Positions 1 to 8,755 of a DNA stretch of 64,000 nt are shown here, in pieces (positions within the stretch are counted from its first letter, which is position 1; each line of letters opens with the position of its first letter). Origin of the DNA: Streptomyces sp. NBC_01463. Lineage in GTDB: Bacteria > Actinomycetota > Actinomycetes > Streptomycetales > Streptomycetaceae. The position numbers and the translations under genes were made by a program. The DNA lies in assembly GCA_036227345.1 (NCBI GenBank), contig CP109468.1, positions 2,790,001-2,854,000 on the forward strand. The letters run 5' to 3'. The notes beneath the pieces are model-generated. The model saw nothing but the letters and a program-made list of their open reading frames with translations. It was not told the origin of the DNA and searched no databases.

Positions 1-86
1 GGAGCGATTCTGGGAGACGACGCAGCTGTAGTCGTCCCGGGGGCGGGCGGTGGAGCATCCGGACGGGCCGGCGCCCGGAGTGCGCG

Positions 87-126
87 GCGGGCCCCGGCCG
101 CCCCGCCCGGGACCGCCGGGGCCCGC
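87..126 (-). terminator. hairpin downstream of pfkA
   Basis: A perfect 12-bp stem (arms 87-98 and 115-126, GCGGGCCCCGGC and its complement) lies 29 bp beyond the pfkA stop codon. There is no T-tract, as is usual for Streptomyces terminators. Bases 1-86 show no gene I can support. Confidence 0.6.
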
Positions 127-154
127 TGGTCACCCCATGAGAGCCGGTGCCGGC

Positions 155-1180
155 TCAGAACACCGATTCGGCCTCGTGCATCCGGGCCACGGGAACGGTC
201 TTGAGCTGGGTGACCGCGTCGGCCAGCGGCACCATCTCGATGTCGTTGCCGCGCAGCGCGGTCATCCGCCCGAAGTCGCCCCGGTGGGCCGCCTCCACCG
301 CGTGCCAGCCGAAGCGGGTGGCGAGCACCCGGTCGTAGGCGGTCGGTGTGCCGCCGCGCTGGACGTGACCGAGGATGACCGGGCGGGCCTCCTTGCCGAG
401 CCGGGTCTCCAGTTCGACGGCCAGGCGGTTGCCGATGCCCTGGAAGCGCTCGTGGCCGAACTGGTCGATCGCGCCCTTGGCGTACGGCATGGAGCCCTCG
501 GCCGGGTGCGCGCCCTCGGCGACGCAGATGACGGCGAACTTCTTGCCGCGCGCGAAGCGTTCCTCGACCATCTTGACCAGGTCCTCGACCTGGAACTGCC
601 GCTCGGGCAGACAGATTCCGTGCGCGCCGCCGGCCATGCCGGACTCCAGAGCGATCCAGCCCGCGTGGCGGCCCATCACCTCGACGACCATGACGCGCTG
701 GTGGGACTCGGCGGTGGTCTTCAGCCGGTCTATGGCCTCGGTGGCGACGCCCACGGCGGTGTCGAAGCCGAAGGTGCGGTCGGTGGCCGAGATGTCGTTG
801 TCGATGGTCTTGGGGACGCCGACGACGGGCATGCCCGCGTCCGACAGCATCCGGGCGGCCGTGAGGGTGCCCTCGCCGCCGATCGGGATGAGTGCGTCCA
901 TGCCGTAACGGCGGCTCAGCTCGGCGCAGTTCTCCGCCGCTTCGCGCAGCCGGTCGCGCTCCAGGCGGGCGGAGCCGAGGATGGTGCCGCCGCGGGCGAG
1001 GATGCCGCTGACCGCGTTGAGGTCGAGGGGGCGGAAGTGGCCGTCGAGGAGGCCCTTGAAGCCGTCCTCGAACCCGATGACCTCGTCGCCGTGACCCACC
1101 ACGGCACGGTGCACGACCGAGCGGATCACTGCGTTCAGGCCTGGGCAGTCGCCGCCTGCGGTGAGAACTCCGATGCGCAT
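155..1180 (-). CDS. pfkA: ATP-dependent 6-phosphofructokinase
   Basis: 341 aa. It phosphorylates fructose 6-phosphate to fructose 1,6-bisphosphate, the committed cytoplasmic step of glycolysis. The N-terminal GGDCPGLNAVIR nucleotide loop, GGEGT at 101-105 and PKTIDND at 123-129 (catalytic Asp127) are family hallmarks. Gly104 is the residue that goes with ATP as donor, whereas Lys124 is the residue of pyrophosphate-dependent enzymes; this G104/K124 mix is known for the actinomycete group and predicts ATP use. The ATG at 1180 has AGGAGA nine bases upstream. The length is normal. By gene order it matches S. coelicolor pfkA2 (SCO5426), the main isozyme there; that match is from memory. It is divergent from pta and ends at the hairpin at 87-126. 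Confidence 0.95.
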   Translation of the reverse strand: MRIGVLTAGGDCPGLNAVIRSVVHRAVVGHGDEVIGFEDGFKGLLDGHFRPLDLNAVSGILARGGTILGSARLERDRLREAAENCAELSRRYGMDALIPIGGEGTLTAARMLSDAGMPVVGVPKTIDNDISATDRTFGFDTAVGVATEAIDRLKTTAESHQRVMVVEVMGRHAGWIALESGMAGGAHGICLPERQFQVEDLVKMVEERFARGKKFAVICVAEGAHPAEGSMPYAKGAIDQFGHERFQGIGNRLAVELETRLGKEARPVILGHVQRGGTPTAYDRVLATRFGWHAVEAAHRGDFGRMTALRGNDIEMVPLADAVTQLKTVPVARMHEAESVF

Positions 1181-1396
1181 CCTGCTGTATCTCCTGCTCG
1201 CTAGAGCCTGTCCTGTGCCGTGCAGGCCGGGGGTAACGGCGCGATCCCCCGTACCGTAAGCCGAGACGATTGTCCCACGTCAGGTCCGTACCTCGCGCTT
1301 TCGGCTGCTCCATGGGCGGCCGGACCGGCCGCGAGGGTGGCTCCGGCGACCGCGACCAGGGGCTTTCGTCCGGCGGGCGGCCTCTCGGCCCCCGCA

Positions 1397-1446
1397 GGTA
1401 TCGTCAAACAGGCGATACCACCCGAACCGGACAACATACCGGACAA
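1397..1446. promoter_or_regulatory. inverted and direct repeats upstream of pta
   Basis: Within the 286-bp pfkA-pta divergent gap there is a 7-bp inverted repeat, GGTATCG (1397-1403) and CGATACC (1413-1419), followed by two ACCGGACAA direct repeats (1426-1434 and 1438-1446) with a 12-bp period. They sit just upstream of the pta start and probably belong to its control region. I do not recognise the regulator. Confidence 0.35.
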
Positions 1447-1466
1447 GAGACGACGGGAGAGCACGC

Positions 1467-3539
1467 GTGACGCGCAGCGTGTACGTGACCGGGATCGACC
1501 GGGGAGACGGCCGTCAGGTGGTCGACCTGGGAGTCATGGAGCTCCTGACGCGTCAGGTGGACCGGGTCGGGGTGTTCCGCCCCCTGGTCCACGACGACCC
1601 GGACCGGCTGTTCGAGCTGCTGCGGGCCCGCTACCGGCTCTCGCAGGACCCGGGCACCGTCTACGGACTCGACTACCACGAGGCCTCGGCGATCCAGGCG
1701 GAGCAGGGTACCGACGAACTGGTCTCCCGGCTCGTCGAGCGCTTCCACCGGGTGGCCGCGGACTACGAGGTGGTCCTCGTCCTCGGCACCGACTACGCCG
1801 CCACCCAGCTCCCCGACGAGCTGGCGCTGAACGCCCGTCTCGCCAACGAGTTCGGCGCCTCGGTGATCGCGGTGGTCGGCGGCCAGGACCAGGACGCGGA
1901 GTCGGTGAAGGCCGAGACCCGCAACGCGTACCGCGCGTACGCCGGTCTGGGCTGCGACGTCCTCGCGATGATCGTGAACCGGGTGGCCTCGGCGGACCGC
2001 GACGTGATCACGGAGCGGCTCTCGGCGACGCTGCCGGTGCCGTGTTCGGTGCTGCCGGACGACCCGGCGCTCTCGGCGCCGACGGTCGCGCAGATCACCG
2101 CGGCACTGGACGGCACGGTGCTGCTCGGCGACGACGCGGGCCTGGCCAGGGACGCGCTGGACTTCGTCTTCGGCGGCGCGATGCTGCCGAACCTGCTGAA
2201 GGCGCTGACGCCGGGGTGCATGGTGGTGACGCCCGGGGACCGGTCGGACCTGGTGGTCGGCTCGCTCGCCGCGCACAGTGCCGGCACGCCGCCCATCGCG
2301 GGCGTGCTGCTGACGCTGAACGAGCGGCCGGGCGAGGAGGTGCTCAAACTGGCCGCGCGGCTCGCACCCGGCACCCCGGTGGTCTCGGTGGCCGGCGGCT
2401 CGTTCCCCACCGCCGGGGAACTCTTCGCCCTGGAGGGCAAGCTGAACGCGGCGACGCCGCGCAAGGCCGAGACGGCGCTGGGGCTCTTCGAGCGACATGT
2501 CGACACGGCCGCACTCCTCGACCGGATCTCGGTCGCCCGCAGCGGCCGGGTCACGCCGATGATGTTCGAGCACGAACTGCTGGAGCAGGCACGCGCGGAC
2601 CGGCGCCGGGTGGTGCTGCCGGAGGGCACCGAGGAACGGGTGCTGCGCGCCGCCGACGTACTGCTGCGGCGCGACGTCTGCGACCTCACCCTGCTGGGCG
2701 ACCCCGACGTCATCCGCAAGAAGGCCGCGGACCTGGGCATCGACCTGGCGGGCACCCAGCTGATCGACCCGCAGACCTCCGAGCTGCGCAAGGCCTTCGC
2801 CGAGCGGTACGCGCAGCTGCGCGCGCACCGCGGGGTGACGGTCGAGCTCGCGTACGACGTCGTCTCGGACGTCAACTACTTCGGCACCCTGATGGTGCAG
2901 GAGGGGCTCGCGGACGGCATGGTCTCCGGGGCCGTGCACTCCACGGCGGCGACGATCCGGCCGGCGTTCGAGATCATCAAGACGAAGCCGGACGCCTCGA
3001 TCGTCTCCTCGGTCTTCTTCATGTGCCTCGCCGACAAGGTCCTGGTGTACGGCGACTGCGCGGTCAACCCGGACCCGAACGCGGAGCAGCTCGCGGACAT
3101 CGCCGTGCAGTCGGCCGTCACCGCGGCCCGCTTCGGTGTGGAGCCGAGGATCGCGATGCTCTCCTACTCGACCGGGACCTCGGGCACCGGCGCCGACGTC
3201 GACAAGGTCCGTGAGGCGACGGACCGGGTGCGCGAGAGCCGCCCGGATCTGATGATCGAGGGTCCGATCCAGTACGACGCCGCGGTGGAGCCGAGCGTCG
3301 CGGCGACGAAGCTGCCCGGTTCCGAGGTGGCGGGCCAGGCGACGGTGCTGATCTTCCCGGACCTGAACACCGGCAACAACACCTACAAGGCCGTGCAGCG
3401 CTCGGCCGGCGCGGTGGCGGTCGGCCCGGTCCTCCAGGGACTGCGCAAGCCCGTCAACGACCTGTCCCGGGGCGCACTCGTCCAGGACATCGTCAACACC
3501 GTGGCCATCACGGCGATCCAGGCACAGGGCGAGGAGTGA
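1467..3539 (+). CDS. pta: phosphate acetyltransferase
   Basis: 690 aa, the long two-part form of Pta. It interconverts acetyl-CoA plus phosphate and acetyl phosphate plus CoA. Residues 1 to about 360 are a BioD-like/DRTGG regulatory region whose P-loop is degenerate (GIDRGDGRQ in place of a GxxxxGKT loop); residues about 365-690 are the catalytic PTA_PTB domain (RRVVLPEGTEERVLRAAD, then SYSTGTSG and the FPDLNTGNN stretch). The GTG start has GGGAGAG about six bases upstream. ackA follows at once, so the two form the acetate overflow and activation operon. A regulatory or structural role for the N-terminal domain is inferred from the E. coli family. Confidence 0.95.
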   Translation: MTRSVYVTGIDRGDGRQVVDLGVMELLTRQVDRVGVFRPLVHDDPDRLFELLRARYRLSQDPGTVYGLDYHEASAIQAEQGTDELVSRLVERFHRVAADYEVVLVLGTDYAATQLPDELALNARLANEFGASVIAVVGGQDQDAESVKAETRNAYRAYAGLGCDVLAMIVNRVASADRDVITERLSATLPVPCSVLPDDPALSAPTVAQITAALDGTVLLGDDAGLARDALDFVFGGAMLPNLLKALTPGCMVVTPGDRSDLVVGSLAAHSAGTPPIAGVLLTLNERPGEEVLKLAARLAPGTPVVSVAGGSFPTAGELFALEGKLNAATPRKAETALGLFERHVDTAALLDRISVARSGRVTPMMFEHELLEQARADRRRVVLPEGTEERVLRAADVLLRRDVCDLTLLGDPDVIRKKAADLGIDLAGTQLIDPQTSELRKAFAERYAQLRAHRGVTVELAYDVVSDVNYFGTLMVQEGLADGMVSGAVHSTAATIRPAFEIIKTKPDASIVSSVFFMCLADKVLVYGDCAVNPDPNAEQLADIAVQSAVTAARFGVEPRIAMLSYSTGTSGTGADVDKVREATDRVRESRPDLMIEGPIQYDAAVEPSVAATKLPGSEVAGQATVLIFPDLNTGNNTYKAVQRSAGAVAVGPVLQGLRKPVNDLSRGALVQDIVNTVAITAIQAQGEE

Positions 3540-3547
3540 CCCGCGAC

Positions 3548-4786
3548 ATGACCACCACCGAAGGTGCCGCAGCAGGCAAGGGAGCGAGCCGGGTGCTCGT
3601 CCTCAACTCCGGCTCCTCCTCCGTGAAGTACCAGCTCCTCGACATGCGCGACCACTCCCGGCTGGCGGCCGGGCTGGTCGAGCGGATCGGCGAGGAGACC
3701 TCCCGGCTCGTGCACACCCCGCTCACCGGTGGCGGCGGCGAGAGCCGGGAGCGCGCCGGCCGGATCCCCGACCACGAGGCGGCGCTCAAGGCGGCGGCCG
3801 AGGAACTGGCGGCCGACGGGCTCGGCCTCGACTCCCCCGAACTGGCCGCGATCGGCCACCGGGTGGTGCACGGCGGGCTCCGGTTCAGCGAGCCGACCGT
3901 GATCACGGACGAGGTGCTGACGGAGATCGAGCGCCTGGTGCCGGTGGCGCCGCTGCACAACCCGGCGAACATCACCGGCATCCGCACCGCCCAGGCGCTG
4001 CGCCCGGACCTGCCGCAGGTGGCGGTGTTCGACACGGCGTTCCACACGACGATGCCGGAGTACGCCTCCCGGTACGCGATCGACGTGGAGACGGCCGACG
4101 CGCACCGGATCCGGCGCTACGGATTCCACGGCACCTCGCACGCGTACGTCTCGCGCAAGACGGCCGAGCTGCTGGGCCGCGCCCCCGAGGACGTCAACGT
4201 CATCGTGCTGCACCTGGGCAACGGCGCCTCGGCCTCCGCGGTGGCGGGCGGCCGGTGCGTGGAGACCTCGATGGGACTGACCCCCTTGGAGGGGCTGGTC
4301 ATGGGTACGCGCTCCGGAGACATCGATCCGGCCGTCACCTTCCACCTCAAGCGGGTGGCGGGCATGTCGGCGGACGAGATCGACGTCCTGCTCAACAAGA
4401 AGAGCGGTCTGGTGGGCCTCTGCGGCGACAACGACATGCGGGAGATCCGGCGCCGGATCGACGAGGGCGACGAGCGGGCGGCGCTCGCCTTCGACATCTA
4501 CGTGCACCGGCTGAAGAAGTACATCGGCGCCTATTCGGCGGTCCTCGGGCGGGTGGACGCCGTGGTCTTCACGGCGGGGGTCGGTGAGAACTCGGCTCCC
4601 GTACGGGAGGCTGCGATCGCCGGTCTGGAGGAGCTCGGCCTGGTGGTGGACGCGGATCTCAACGCCGTACGGTCCGGCGCACCGCGGCTGATCTCGCCGG
4701 ATTACGCACGGGTCGCGGTCGCCGTGGTGCCGACGGACGAGGAGCTGGAGATCGCGAACCAGACCTTCGCCCTGGTCGACAACTGA
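3548..4786 (+). CDS. ackA: acetate kinase
   Basis: 412 aa. It makes ATP and acetate from acetyl phosphate and ADP, reversibly, as partner of Pta. The ASKHA-fold signature NSGSSSVKYQ is near residue 20, HRVVHGG and FDTAFH follow, and RRYGFHGTSHAYV and GVGENS mark the substrate and adenosine sites. An in-frame GTG at 3536 overlaps the pta stop, but GAGGAG (3531-3536) abuts it; the ATG at 3548 has that site 11 bases upstream, so I prefer it. Translational coupling to pta is likely. Confidence 0.93.
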   Translation: MTTTEGAAAGKGASRVLVLNSGSSSVKYQLLDMRDHSRLAAGLVERIGEETSRLVHTPLTGGGGESRERAGRIPDHEAALKAAAEELAADGLGLDSPELAAIGHRVVHGGLRFSEPTVITDEVLTEIERLVPVAPLHNPANITGIRTAQALRPDLPQVAVFDTAFHTTMPEYASRYAIDVETADAHRIRRYGFHGTSHAYVSRKTAELLGRAPEDVNVIVLHLGNGASASAVAGGRCVETSMGLTPLEGLVMGTRSGDIDPAVTFHLKRVAGMSADEIDVLLNKKSGLVGLCGDNDMREIRRRIDEGDERAALAFDIYVHRLKKYIGAYSAVLGRVDAVVFTAGVGENSAPVREAAIAGLEELGLVVDADLNAVRSGAPRLISPDYARVAVAVVPTDEELEIANQTFALVDN

Positions 4787-4824
4787 GCGCCCCCGCGCCC
4801 CTTTGTATCTTCCACCAGACGGAA

Positions 4825-4860
4825 TATTCCGCAGCGAAACAAACCGATAGGATCCGCCTC
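4825..4860 (+). promoter_or_regulatory. candidate pyk promoter, possibly leaderless
   Basis: TAGGAT at 4848-4853 fits a -10 box placed so that transcription would start at or near the pyk ATG (4861). The expected -35 position (around 4825-4830, TATTCC) is weak. AGGA inside the same box could alternatively serve as a ribosome-binding site eight bases from the ATG, so leaderless expression is only an inference. Confidence 0.4.
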
Positions 4861-6297
4861 ATGCGCCGTTCCAAAATCGTCTGCACCCTCGGTCCCGCCG
4901 TCGACTCCCATGAGCAGCTCGTCGCTCTGATCGAGGCCGGCATGAGCGTGGCCCGATTCAACTTCAGTCACGGTTCCCACGCGGAGCACCAGGGTCGTTA
5001 CGACCGGGTCCGCAAGGCCGCCGCCGAGACCGGCCGGGCGGTCGGCGTACTCGCCGACCTCCAGGGCCCGAAGATCCGCCTCGCGAAGTTCGCCGAGGGT
5101 CCCGTCGAGCTGGTCCGCGGGGACGAGTTCGTCATCACCGCCGAGGACGTCCCCGGCGACAAGTCGATCTGCGGCACGACCTACAAGGGTCTGCCCGGCG
5201 ACGTCGCCAAGGGCGACCCGATCCTGATCAACGACGGCAACGTCGAACTGAAGGTCGTCTCCGTCGAGGGCCCCCGGGTCCACACCATCGTCATCGAGGG
5301 CGGGGTGATCTCCGACCACAAGGGGATCAACCTGCCGGGTGCGGCGGTCAACGTCCCGGCCCTGTCCGAGAAGGACATCGACGACCTGCGCTTCGCCCTG
5401 AGGATGGGCTGCGACCTGGTCGCCCTCTCCTTCGTGCGGGACGCCGGTGACGTCAAGGACGTCCACAAGGTCATGGACGAGGAGGGCCGCCGGGTCCCCG
5501 TCATCGCCAAGGTGGAGAAGCCGCAGGCCGTCGAGAACATGGAGGGCGTCGTCATGGCGTTCGACGGTGTGATGGTCGCCCGTGGCGACCTCGCCGTCGA
5601 GTACCCGCTGGAGAAGGTCCCGATGGTGCAGAAGCGCCTCGTGGAGCTCTGCCGGCGCAACGCCAAGCCGGTGATCGTGGCGACCCAGATGATGGAGTCG
5701 ATGATCACCAACTCCCGTCCGACCCGCGCCGAGGCGTCCGACGTCGCCAACGCGATCCTGGACGGCGCGGACGCGGTCATGCTCTCCGCCGAGTCCTCGG
5801 TCGGCGCGTACCCGATCGAGACGGTCAAGACGATGTCGAAGATCGTCGTCGCCGCCGAGGAGGAACTGCTCTCCAAGGGCCTCCAGCCGCTGGTGCCGGG
5901 CAAGAAGCCCCGCACCCAGGGTGGTTCGGTGGCCCGCGCGGCCTGCGAGATCGCGGACTTCCTGAACGGTGAGGCCCTGGTCGCCTTCACCCAGTCCGGC
6001 GACACCGCCCGCCGCCTCTCCCGCTACCGCGCGGCCCAGCCCATCCTGGCCTTCACCACGGACGAGTCCACCCGCAACCAGCTGGCCCTCAGCTGGGGCG
6101 TCGAGGCCCACGTGGTCCCGCACGTGGACACCACGGACGCGATGGTGGACCTGGTCGACGCGGAGCTGCTGAAGCTGGACCGCTACAGCAACGGCGACAC
6201 GATGGTCATCACGGCCGGCTCGCCCCCCGGCGTCCCCGGCACGACCAACATGGTGCGCGTGCACCACGTGGGCGGCCAGGAGCGCGACCGCGACTGA
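4861..6297 (+). CDS. pyk: pyruvate kinase
   Basis: 478 aa, the normal length. It transfers phosphate from phosphoenolpyruvate to ADP, the last step of glycolysis. The sequence opens with RRSKIVCTLGPA, has RFNFSHGSH, the active-site block IAKVEKPQAVENM, MVARGDLAVEYP (metal-binding Glu/Asp) and ATQMMESMI, then a C-terminal allosteric domain from about residue 345. It follows ackA by 74 bp, but a separate promoter is plausible. It ends at a 21-bp terminator stem. The gene order matches the S. coelicolor SCO5423 region (from memory). Confidence 0.96.
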   Translation: MRRSKIVCTLGPAVDSHEQLVALIEAGMSVARFNFSHGSHAEHQGRYDRVRKAAAETGRAVGVLADLQGPKIRLAKFAEGPVELVRGDEFVITAEDVPGDKSICGTTYKGLPGDVAKGDPILINDGNVELKVVSVEGPRVHTIVIEGGVISDHKGINLPGAAVNVPALSEKDIDDLRFALRMGCDLVALSFVRDAGDVKDVHKVMDEEGRRVPVIAKVEKPQAVENMEGVVMAFDGVMVARGDLAVEYPLEKVPMVQKRLVELCRRNAKPVIVATQMMESMITNSRPTRAEASDVANAILDGADAVMLSAESSVGAYPIETVKTMSKIVVAAEEELLSKGLQPLVPGKKPRTQGGSVARAACEIADFLNGEALVAFTQSGDTARRLSRYRAAQPILAFTTDESTRNQLALSWGVEAHVVPHVDTTDAMVDLVDAELLKLDRYSNGDTMVITAGSPPGVPGTTNMVRVHHVGGQERDRD

Positions 6298-6324
6298 CCG
6301 CGCAGCGGTTCCGTACGCGCTACG

Positions 6325-6369
6325 CGAGGGCGGTGCCCCGGTTCCAGCGGAACCGGGGCACCGCCCTCG
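6325..6369 (+). terminator. pyk terminator
   Basis: A perfect 21-bp stem with a three-base loop: arms 6325-6345 and 6349-6369 (inner part CCCCGGTTCC / GGAACCGGGG). It begins 27 bp after the pyk stop. There is no poly-T. Confidence 0.85.
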
Positions 6370-6418
6370 GGCGTTGGGGCTACTGGGCCCTGAGACACCT
6401 CTGAAAGGCTGGCAGGAG

Positions 6419-6655
6419 TTGCGTATCAGGATCACGGCGTTCGACGGACCCCTCACGGTCCGGTTCGAGCCTTCGGGGATGGAGTACGAACTCACCGAAG
6501 GTGAGTACATGGACGCGAGCTTCCCTCCGGTTCCCGAGGGCCGGGTGGGCGGTCACGTACACCACTCTCCCGGTGCCGTGACCCTCTCCGAGCCGGCCGG
6601 CTCGCCGGGATTCACCCGGGCATGGAACATGGGCGGCGAGGAAGTCACGACCTGA
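6419..6655 (+). CDS. small hypothetical protein
   Basis: 78 aa beginning LRIRITAFDGPLTVRFEP. I do not recognise a family. It is acidic, has no membrane segment, and contains a His/Gly patch (GGHVHHSPG). Coding is suggested by Streptomyces-like third-position G/C and by its place between two terminator hairpins (6325-6369 and 6687-6722). The TTG at 6419 has AAAGG ten bases upstream; a further in-frame TTG at 6374 lies against the pyk terminator and is less likely. Confidence 0.45.
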   Translation: MRIRITAFDGPLTVRFEPSGMEYELTEGEYMDASFPPVPEGRVGGHVHHSPGAVTLSEPAGSPGFTRAWNMGGEEVTT

Positions 6656-6686
6656 CCCGCGGAGGCACGTGCCACCGGGTAACAGA

Positions 6687-6722
6687 CTGTGGGCCGTACC
6701 CCCGAGGGGGTACGGCCCACAG
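6687..6722. terminator. bidirectional terminator hairpin
   Basis: A perfect 17-bp inverted repeat (6687-6703 and 6706-6722, CTGTGGGCCGTACCCCC and complement) lies between the convergent ends of the small gene and the secreted-protein gene and can serve both. Confidence 0.8.
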
Positions 6723-6757
6723 CCGTTGTGCGGCTCCCGGACGGGTCGGTGCGGGTC

Positions 6758-8050
6758 TCAGCCGGTGCCCTTGGTGAAGTAGTTCTGCAGACCCGGCACC
6801 GTCAGCGTCCCGCCGAACTGGCCTGCCTGCGTCACCTTCACGTTCGTGAAGAAGGCGAACGGCACGTTCAGCGGCGGCGGGGTCTCCGGGCTGAAGGTGA
6901 TCGGGATGAGGCCGAAGAGGTTGCCCTTCAGCTCCTCCGTGTACATCGTCACCTCACCGTCGCGGATGGTGGAGGTGGAACCCTTCCGCGCCTTCACATG
7001 GCCGGTGACGCCCGACTGCGGGCCGACCGTCATCTGGTGGAGGTCCTTGATGTCGACGGACTTGGAGGTGAACTTCAGGACCTTCTTCGTGGTCCCGTCG
7101 CCCTTCTCCACCTCGACGATGCCCTTGTAGTCGAGCCCGCTCAGGGTGAGCAGCGAACTCTCCAGGATCCACGGGTCGTTCGGGAGGCGGGGGATGCCCT
7201 GCTCCAGATCGGCTGCGGCCAGGGCCTTCGGGTCGGCGGTCGGGCACGGGAAGGAGGGCTTGGCGCCGTCCGGGATGTCCTCGTCCGCCTTCGGGTCGAG
7301 TCCCTTGACGTCCTCGCCGAGCTCCTTGACCGGCTTGCCGGCCTTGTCAGCCGCGTCGCGGATGGCGTCGGTGGTCTTGTCGACCGTGTCCTTCGCCGCG
7401 TCCGTGGCCTTCTCGACGGGCTTGTCGGCGGCCTTGTCCGTGGGCTCCGCGGTGGCGGACTTCGAAGGCTCCGGGGTCGCCGTGGTGGCGCTGGGGGACG
7501 GGCTCGCCGTCTCCTTGTCCGGTCCGTCGAAGAGGTCCTTGAGCGCGTCGCCGAGGCCCAGCGGGTCGAGCGGGTTCTTCGACTTCGTGGGGCTGGGTGT
7601 CGCACTCGCGGCCGGGGCGTCGGCGCTCTTCTCGGCCGATTCGGTCTTCGCCTCGTCCGTGGCGCTCGCCGACGGGGTGGCCGTGGGCTTCTCGGTCGCC
7701 TCGTCGCTCTTGTCCGGCGCGGGCTTGCCGCTCTCGGTGGCAGACGGGGACGGCGTCTTCGACGCCGAGGGCGACGGGTCCGCCGACTCGCTCGGCTCGT
7801 CGGAGCGGGTCACGCAGGGGCCGGGTGCGAAGGGGATGTCCGTGCTGTCGTCGGCCATCGCGAGCTTGGGCGTGAGCCCCATCCCGACGAAGACGGCCGT
7901 CGGCATCGCGGCCAGTGCGAACGCCTTCTTGCCGGCGGGCATGTGCAGCTTCGTCAGGAGCGACTTCCTGGGGGCGGCGTGGCGCGGCCCTCTTCGCTCC
8001 TGGAGCCCGCCCTCGCCCAAGGCGTTCACCTGACTGTCGTCACCCCGCAC
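6758..8050 (-). CDS. secreted or anchored low-complexity protein of the DUF6230/DUF6114 cluster
   Basis: 430 aa, family not recognised. A hydrophobic segment, FALAAMPTAVFVGMGLTPKLAMA, at about residues 41-63 looks like a signal peptide ending in an A-x-A motif. A long linker rich in Ser, Thr, Pro, Ala, Lys and Asp follows (about 70-255), with one Cys on each side of it (PGPC and SFPC). The last 175 residues are a compact beta-rich domain ending LTVPGLQNYFTKG, faintly like the end of the DUF6230 protein upstream. The GTG at 8050 has GGGAGG four bases upstream and overlaps the DUF6114 gene by 11 bp, so translation is coupled; a GTG at 8029 lacks a ribosome-binding site. An exported cell-envelope role is inferred. 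Confidence 0.75.
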   Translation of the reverse strand: MRGDDSQVNALGEGGLQERRGPRHAAPRKSLLTKLHMPAGKKAFALAAMPTAVFVGMGLTPKLAMADDSTDIPFAPGPCVTRSDEPSESADPSPSASKTPSPSATESGKPAPDKSDEATEKPTATPSASATDEAKTESAEKSADAPAASATPSPTKSKNPLDPLGLGDALKDLFDGPDKETASPSPSATTATPEPSKSATAEPTDKAADKPVEKATDAAKDTVDKTTDAIRDAADKAGKPVKELGEDVKGLDPKADEDIPDGAKPSFPCPTADPKALAAADLEQGIPRLPNDPWILESSLLTLSGLDYKGIVEVEKGDGTTKKVLKFTSKSVDIKDLHQMTVGPQSGVTGHVKARKGSTSTIRDGEVTMYTEELKGNLFGLIPITFSPETPPPLNVPFAFFTNVKVTQAGQFGGTLTVPGLQNYFTKGTG

Positions 8051-8657
8051 GATGCCTCCCGCCGTCGACCTCAACTGTCGTGTCGTACTTCGCCGGCTGC
8101 TGCTCGGGGACACCCATCCCGTGGAGCGCGCCCCCGGGGTACGCCGCGGCGTGCTCCTCCTGCGCGTACGAGGGGGCGCCGGGCGCCTCATCGCCGAGGA
8201 GGACCGGCTCGTCGGCCTCGCCGAGCAGGCCTTGGTCCGGTGCGGCCTCGTCCGGCTGCGGCTTGCCCGGGACCCAGGACACGGAGAGCGCGCCACCGAT
8301 CAGGGCGAACAGGAAGCCGATCAGGAAGCCGCCGATGTTGGCGACGGGTATGGAGATCAGCGCCAGCAGGATCGCCGCGACACCCGCGAACACCCGGACT
8401 ATGTGGTGGAACCACATCGTCAGGCCCAGCGTGACGAGCAGGACCCCGATGATGAGCGATCCGGCGCCCGCGGTGGTGGACATGGCCAGCGTCATGTTGC
8501 CGAGGTGCATGTTCGCGTACGGGAAGTACGCGATGGGTACACCGCCCAGCATGGTGAACAGACCCGCCCAGAACGGCCGGTTACCCCGCCAGGTGCGGAA
8601 GCGCCGCCGGACGACGCTGAGGTAGTGCTCGTTCTGCCCTTGGGATTCGGGGCTCAT
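8040..8657 (-). CDS. DUF6114 membrane protein
   Basis: 205 aa. Four hydrophobic helices lie between about residues 30 and 145 (GLFTMLGGVPIAYFP, GAGSLIIGVLLVTLGL, VFAGVAAILLALIS, IGGFLIGFLFALIGGAL), followed by an acidic, Pro/Ala-rich cytosolic or external tail of about 55 residues. The pattern fits DUF6114, a Streptomyces family of unknown function usually next to DUF6230. The ATG at 8657 has GGGAG nine bases upstream. It lies between the DUF6230 gene (98 bp upstream, with a hairpin between them) and the secreted-protein gene (11-bp overlap). Confidence 0.8.
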   Translation of the reverse strand: MSPESQGQNEHYLSVVRRRFRTWRGNRPFWAGLFTMLGGVPIAYFPYANMHLGNMTLAMSTTAGAGSLIIGVLLVTLGLTMWFHHIVRVFAGVAAILLALISIPVANIGGFLIGFLFALIGGALSVSWVPGKPQPDEAAPDQGLLGEADEPVLLGDEAPGAPSYAQEEHAAAYPGGALHGMGVPEQQPAKYDTTVEVDGGRHRAG

Positions 8658-8700
8658 GGAAAACAGCTCCCTGGAACCGGTACTGCTGTGAGAAAGAGAA

Positions 8701-8745
8701 GGGTGGGCGGCCGGGGGTCCGCGCTACGGCGTACCCCGGCCACCC
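8701..8745 (-). terminator. hairpin between the DUF6230 and DUF6114 genes
   Basis: Arms 8701-8718 and 8733-8745 can pair (GGCCGGGG with CCCCGGCC, then GGGTGG with CCACCC across a two-base bulge). It lies in the 98-bp gap inside the cluster, so it may attenuate rather than end transcription and let the first gene be made in excess. Confidence 0.55.
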
Positions 8746-8755
8746 GGGCGAGTGC

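Noticed and set aside
50..1204. Open frame on the plus strand opposite pfkA
   Set aside because: Pfk on the minus strand has every family motif; the other frame is a GC-rich shadow.
1404..2939. Long minus-strand frame opposite pta
   Set aside because: Arg/Gly/His-rich composition typical of antisense frames; pta is certain.
3536..3547. GTG start for ackA overlapping the pta stop
   Set aside because: The ribosome-binding site is directly against it; ATG 3548 is better spaced. Not excluded.
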